Part shown: one piece after another, positions 10,210 to 13,154 of the stretch | Layout of the letters: the number at the start of each line of letters is the position of its first letter | Position numbering within the stretch: position 1 is the first letter of the stretch | Assembly (NCBI GenBank): GCA_009733775.1 | Contig: WOGZ01000589.1 | Location: forward strand, 1-13,154 | Length of the DNA stretch: 13,154 nt | From: Alectoria sarmentosa | Taxonomy: Eukaryota; Ascomycota; Lecanoromycetes; Lecanorales; Parmeliaceae | Direction: 5' to 3' | Notes under the pieces: generated by a model | The model's database searches: none | Seen by the model: the letters and a program-made list of their open reading frames with translations, nothing else | What the model was told of the DNA's origin: nothing | Made by a program: the position numbers and the translations under genes

Positions 10210-10625
10210 TTATCCCCCCCTCTCAATAACGATGGCCCTCAGCGTTGTAAACTCAGGAGACGTACGCCTGCCGCTTGCCCTACGCCTCCGAAATTCATAA
10301 TCCTTATTCGTCTGAATCGGAGACGAATACGTTCAAAATCCATAATCTTTGTCTATTTGAATCGAAGAAAAATGTTCGTAATATAATCGCAACATCGAGT
10401 TTAAATGAATTCAAATCGTTTAAAAATAATATATTCGATATTTTATTAAATAATATATTATTTTAACATTACGCTAATTATATACGATTTAAGATTTAAA
10501 ATAATTAATCGTATTATTATTATTGTATATATATTTATAATAATTATATAAAAACGTTAAAAATTGCGCTATTGCGTTTTTATTATTAATAATATTTATA
10601 TATAATAATTATTAAAAATAATACA
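10210..10625 (-). mobile_element. Retroelement internal segment, copy B (RIP-graded)
   Basis: The segment is homologous to 9633-10003. It is nearly unchanged at first (for example ggagacgtacgcctgccgct in both) but increasingly C-to-T and G-to-A altered to the right, so that beyond about 10390 it is as AT-rich as the surroundings. Typical pairs (A versus B) are tgtggccgcag / tataatcgcaa and tggatcc / tgaattc. Homology is no longer traceable beyond about 10625. No coding capacity is left. A 44-bp tandem duplication at 10291-10377 is absent from copy A. Confidence 0.7.
10291..10377. repeat. 44-bp tandem duplication specific to copy B
   Basis: Unit 1 (10291-10334) and unit 2 (about 10335-10377) both correspond to the single stretch beginning at 9714 in copy A. 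Unit 2 is clearly more C-to-T/G-to-A mutated than unit 1. The copy A sequence has tccatgat and tccataat at the two ends of the stretch, a likely microhomology for the duplication. Confidence 0.65.
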
Positions 10626-11271
10626 ATTACTTTTTAAATTCTTTTTTACACTTTTAATAATTTTTATTTAAAGTTAAAAAAAATTTATCGTATATATATA
10701 TTATTTTTTAATATTTATTAATAACTTAATTTAAAAACTTTATTGTATTTTAATTTTTAATTTTTTATATTTTTATTATTAAAGATTTTAATAGAAAAAT
10801 AAAATCGAAATATGTTATTAAATATTTGATAATAAACTCGTTATATAAATTATTAATATATATTATTATAATAAATTTATTATAAAAAATCGATATGTTT
10901 AATAAAGAGATTATATCGTTATTATTTTAATTATTAATTTTGTTTTCGATATCGTTATAACAAACTTATTATTAATAAAAAAATGTTATTTCGTTAACTT
11001 TTTTCTGATTCGCTTATAATATAAATATTTTAATGTTTTTATTTATCTCTCGTTTATTATAACGAAACGATTTCGTTATCTTAATATAATTTTTTTAAAA
11101 TTCAATTATCGTATAATAATTAAATTTAGAAATACGATATTTCAAATTTTTATCTTAATTTTAATCGTAATAAATATCTTAATTTCAAGTTAATATTTTA
11201 ATCAAGTTTTTATTAACGCGTTTTTTTTAAATTATTCGTTTATTAATTCGAATATACGAGAATAAATCTTT
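10626..11271. repeat. AT-rich RIP-type block between the two retroelement remnants
   Basis: The composition resembles the left arm of the window. No gene, intact repeat or RNA is visible. It may contain the rest of the mutated interior of the element whose end is copy B. Confidence 0.7.
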
Positions 11272-11276
11272 AATAA

Positions 11277-11435
11277 TGTCAGGAACTGAAATGATGCTGA
11301 ATGCTTTGTATTTCGGTATGCACGGAATAATAGCTATGAAGAGAGAATACATGCTGTGAAGCCGAATATGTAGGCAATGCCAAGTCGCGCTAGGCCCAAT
11401 CGGGTCATGTAAGGCTGTGGGCTGGAATCATGACA
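11277..11435 (-). repeat. Complete 159-bp LTR at left end
   Basis: It begins TGTCA and ends TGACA. On the + strand ttaccccctccttca (11436-11450) follows, the complement of a polypurine tract, which marks this as a 3' LTR of a minus-oriented element. It shares atatgta, cgctaggccc and a CATGACA/CATAACA ending with LTR copies A and B, placing all three in one family and one orientation. Confidence 0.7.
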
Positions 11436-11450
11436 TTACCCCCTCCTTCA
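11436..11450 (-). other. Polypurine tract next to the left LTR
   Basis: On the minus strand this reads TGAAGGAGGGGGTAA and directly precedes the LTR start TGTCATGA. Similar tracts stand at 9633-9647 and 10210-10224. Such tracts prime plus-strand DNA synthesis in LTR retroelements. Confidence 0.6.
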
Positions 11451-11672
11451 CATCGCCATGTCCTCATGACAGATCCCTTCATAATCATTCCTTGTCCGGA
11501 GAGTTTGGGGACTCGTAGCTGTCTCTAGCCTTGACTCTTCACATTCTTCTCTGTAGCAGGCCTGCTGCTGTTCCTTCTTGACATTCTTATCACATGACAT
11601 CGCAATTCATCATCCTTCACACATCTCATACCCAGTACCCCGTAAATCATTGCAAATCCTTTCAACCATCCG

Positions 11673-11779
11673 GCTTTCCATTCATGTGTTCATGCACTCT
11701 TTGTGTCATGGGACCGTCGTTGAGCATACAGCCTTCCAGCTTTCCATCCATGTTTCATGCACTCTTTGTGCCATGGGAC
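11673..11779. repeat. Imperfect direct repeat, about 42 bp, 66-bp period
   Basis: Copies at 11673-11714 and 11739-11779 share gctttccat, catgcactctttgtg and catgggac, with a one-base gap and a few substitutions. They lie in the interior of the inverted-LTR element. Confidence 0.7.
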
Positions 11780-11873
11780 TGGTTTCGTAGCTATTCTTTG
11801 TTGCTGTCTCGGGGACTCGTAGATAAAGATGATGAGGTATGTCGTAGCGGTGTTGTTCGTACTTGGCTATCAT

Positions 11874-11987
11874 TGTAGCAGGCTCACTTTTCTTCGTTCT
11901 TGATTGCCTTTGTAGTAGGCTCACTTCCGAATCGACGTGCTCAATGAAGAGGTCGTATCGTATCTTGTCATTGTCGCAGGCTCATGT
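11874..11987. repeat. Dispersed 16-bp motif, three copies
   Basis: The motif tgtagcaggctcactt (11874-11889) recurs as tgtagtaggctcactt (11911-11926) and tgtcgcaggctcatgt (11972-11987). A shorter related word, ctgtagcaggcctg, occurs at about 11552. The function is unknown; it may be remnants of a tandem array in the non-coding interior of the element. Confidence 0.55.
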
Positions 11988-12149
11988 CTCTGTATGACGC
12001 GTTCGTAGCAGCCGTTGTCATGTATCTAGGCCTGATACGACTAAGGTTGCCTAAGCCCCAGAAGTTCCGTGGTGTTGTTTCCTGTGCCTCGTTGGCCAAC
12101 ACCGATGTATGGTCTACTACGACTCAGGGGCGACCAGGCCCCAAATCGG

Positions 12150-12211
12150 ATAGCTATTATTCCGTGCATACCGGAATACAAGCATTCAGCATCATTTCCG
12201 ATTCCCTGACA
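12150..12211 (+). repeat. Truncated LTR in inverted orientation at right end
   Basis: These 62 bases are the near-perfect reverse complement of 11277-11337 and end ATTCCCTGACA. Homology to the LTR stops abruptly left of atagctattattccg, so roughly the other 100 bases of the LTR are missing. Confidence 0.75.
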
Positions 12212-12216
12212 AATAA

Positions 12217-13154
12217 TTATAACTTCGTTATTTTTAAAATGTGATTAATTATATACGTTTCTCTTCGTCGAAGATACGAATAAGACTTATTATAATATTA
12301 AGAAAATATAAAATATAAAATTATATAAGTGTATATAATAAAGATAATAAGTTTTTAAAAAAAAAATATATATATATATATAAATCGCAAAATTACGTTA
12401 AATTCGATAAAATATAATTTATATTATAATATAAAAGAATATTAAAGAAATATTATATAAAATACGCTTATAATAGTTTACGCGTTTGAAAAACGTGAAA
12501 ATTTATCGTAAATATAAAATATATTATTATAAAGTTTTAAAAAATATTATAATATTAATATATATAAAAAAATAAAATAAAGTTAAACTAAAAAACATTA
12601 AATTTATATATATAATTAATTATAAATTTAAAGTTATTACGCTTTTCGATTAGCGCTCGAATAACGACGTTTAAATTTTTAAACGTCTTTATTAAAACTT
12701 TATATATAAAAACTTTATATTTTTTATTTTTATTTTTTGTAAAAATATAAATATTTCATAATTTCGAAAATTATAAAACTCGATTTACGCTTTTCAACGA
12801 TGTAAAAATTATGAAATTCGAATATATATATATATTGATTAATATTTAATTTAAATATGTTAAATTGAATTAATAGCGAGACTTTCGAAAAATCTTTGCG
12901 CTTATTTAACGAATTATTTTCTTTTTTTAATAATATCATAATTTTTTAACATATTTACGAGATTATTATATCGTTAAAATCGCATAAATATATTTTATTA
13001 TAATATTTATATAAATATATAACATAAATTTTTAAAAGTTGCGAGAAATCGATTATAAAAGATTTAACACATTTTTTATATATTTTTAAATAAGCGCAAC
13101 TTATATAAAATTCGTAAATCGTAAATAATATAACGATAAAATTAATAAAAAACG
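12217..13154. repeat. AT-rich RIP-type block to window end
   Basis: This is AT-rich DNA without genes. It contains the second copy of the degenerate 38-bp repeat (12317-12354) and a (TA)n run at about 12366-12382. Residual C and G are again mostly in CpG. An open minus frame at 12730-12939 is low-complexity Lys/Asn/Ile/Phe and is not a gene. Confidence 0.75.
12317..12354. repeat. Degenerate 38-bp repeat, copy 2
   Basis: It matches 9460-9497 at most positions; see copy 1. It indicates that mutated sequence of the same family probably lies right of the inverted-LTR element. Confidence 0.4.

Larger units (their letters stand above)
11277..12211 (-). mobile_element. Non-autonomous LTR-derived element with inverted termini and 5-bp target duplication
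   Basis: This 935-bp unit of normal composition is set sharply into AT-rich DNA. AATAA stands directly outside both ends (11272-11276 and 12212-12216), consistent with the 4-6 bp target duplication of LTR retroelements. The left end starts TGTCAGGAACTG and the right end finishes ATTCCCTGACA. The outer roughly 61 bases are near-perfect inverted copies. The left copy belongs to a complete LTR followed by a polypurine tract, whereas the right copy is a truncated LTR in the opposite orientation. The interior encodes no recognisable protein. It could instead be read as a TIR element of MITE type, but the LTR and polypurine tract argue for a rearranged retroelement. The strand is taken from the left LTR. 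Confidence 0.7.

Noticed and set aside
9633..10226. Minus frames in the first retroelement remnant as protein genes
   Set aside because: They overlap each other, cross the LTR in one case, and show no reverse transcriptase, integrase, protease or RNase H motif; described as part of the element only.
11578..11924. Overlapping frames of 70-94 codons inside the inverted-LTR element
   Set aside because: They are open in several frames at once, built over internal repeats, and lack any protein signature.
1..13154. tRNA, rRNA, CRISPR arrays or telomeric repeats
   Set aside because: No cloverleaf-like sequence, spaced identical repeats or TTAGGG tracts were found on either strand by eye.

Overview
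The window looks like nuclear DNA of a filamentous ascomycete (Pezizomycotina). Two protein genes of fungal type sit in a GC-balanced island of about 3.7 kb. The island lies inside extremely AT-rich DNA that carries almost no coding capacity. The AT-rich DNA has the hallmarks of repeat-induced point mutation (RIP): C-to-T and G-to-A decay of repeats and very low GC. In the first 360 bases I count 19 C and 17 G, about 10% GC, and 13 of the 19 C are followed by G. Species and class cannot be fixed from the sequence alone.

Layout: 1-5340 is a RIP-decayed AT block without recognisable genes. 5341-9040 is the gene island. Its first gene (+, 5840-6577, one intron) encodes a PRELI/MSF1-domain protein closest to yeast Ups2, a mitochondrial intermembrane-space phospholipid transfer protein. 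Its second gene (-, 8700-7312) is a single open frame of 462 codons for a protein of unknown function, apparently conserved among fungi, with a short upstream ORF in its leader. The two genes converge, with 734 bp between their stop codons. No functional link between them is evident.

9041-13154 is AT-rich DNA broken by two less mutated retroelement remnants. The first (about 9460-10625) is a minus-oriented tandem arrangement, LTR / internal / LTR / internal. One internal copy (9633-10003) is nearly intact, while its partner (10210-10625) becomes progressively RIP-mutated, giving a before/after record of the mutation. The second (11277-12211) is a sharp-edged 935-bp element bounded by a 5-bp AATAA target duplication. 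It has a full-length related LTR at its left end and a truncated LTR in inverted orientation at its right end, so both outer termini are the same LTR end. No tRNA, rRNA, CRISPR array or intact transposase/reverse transcriptase gene was seen.
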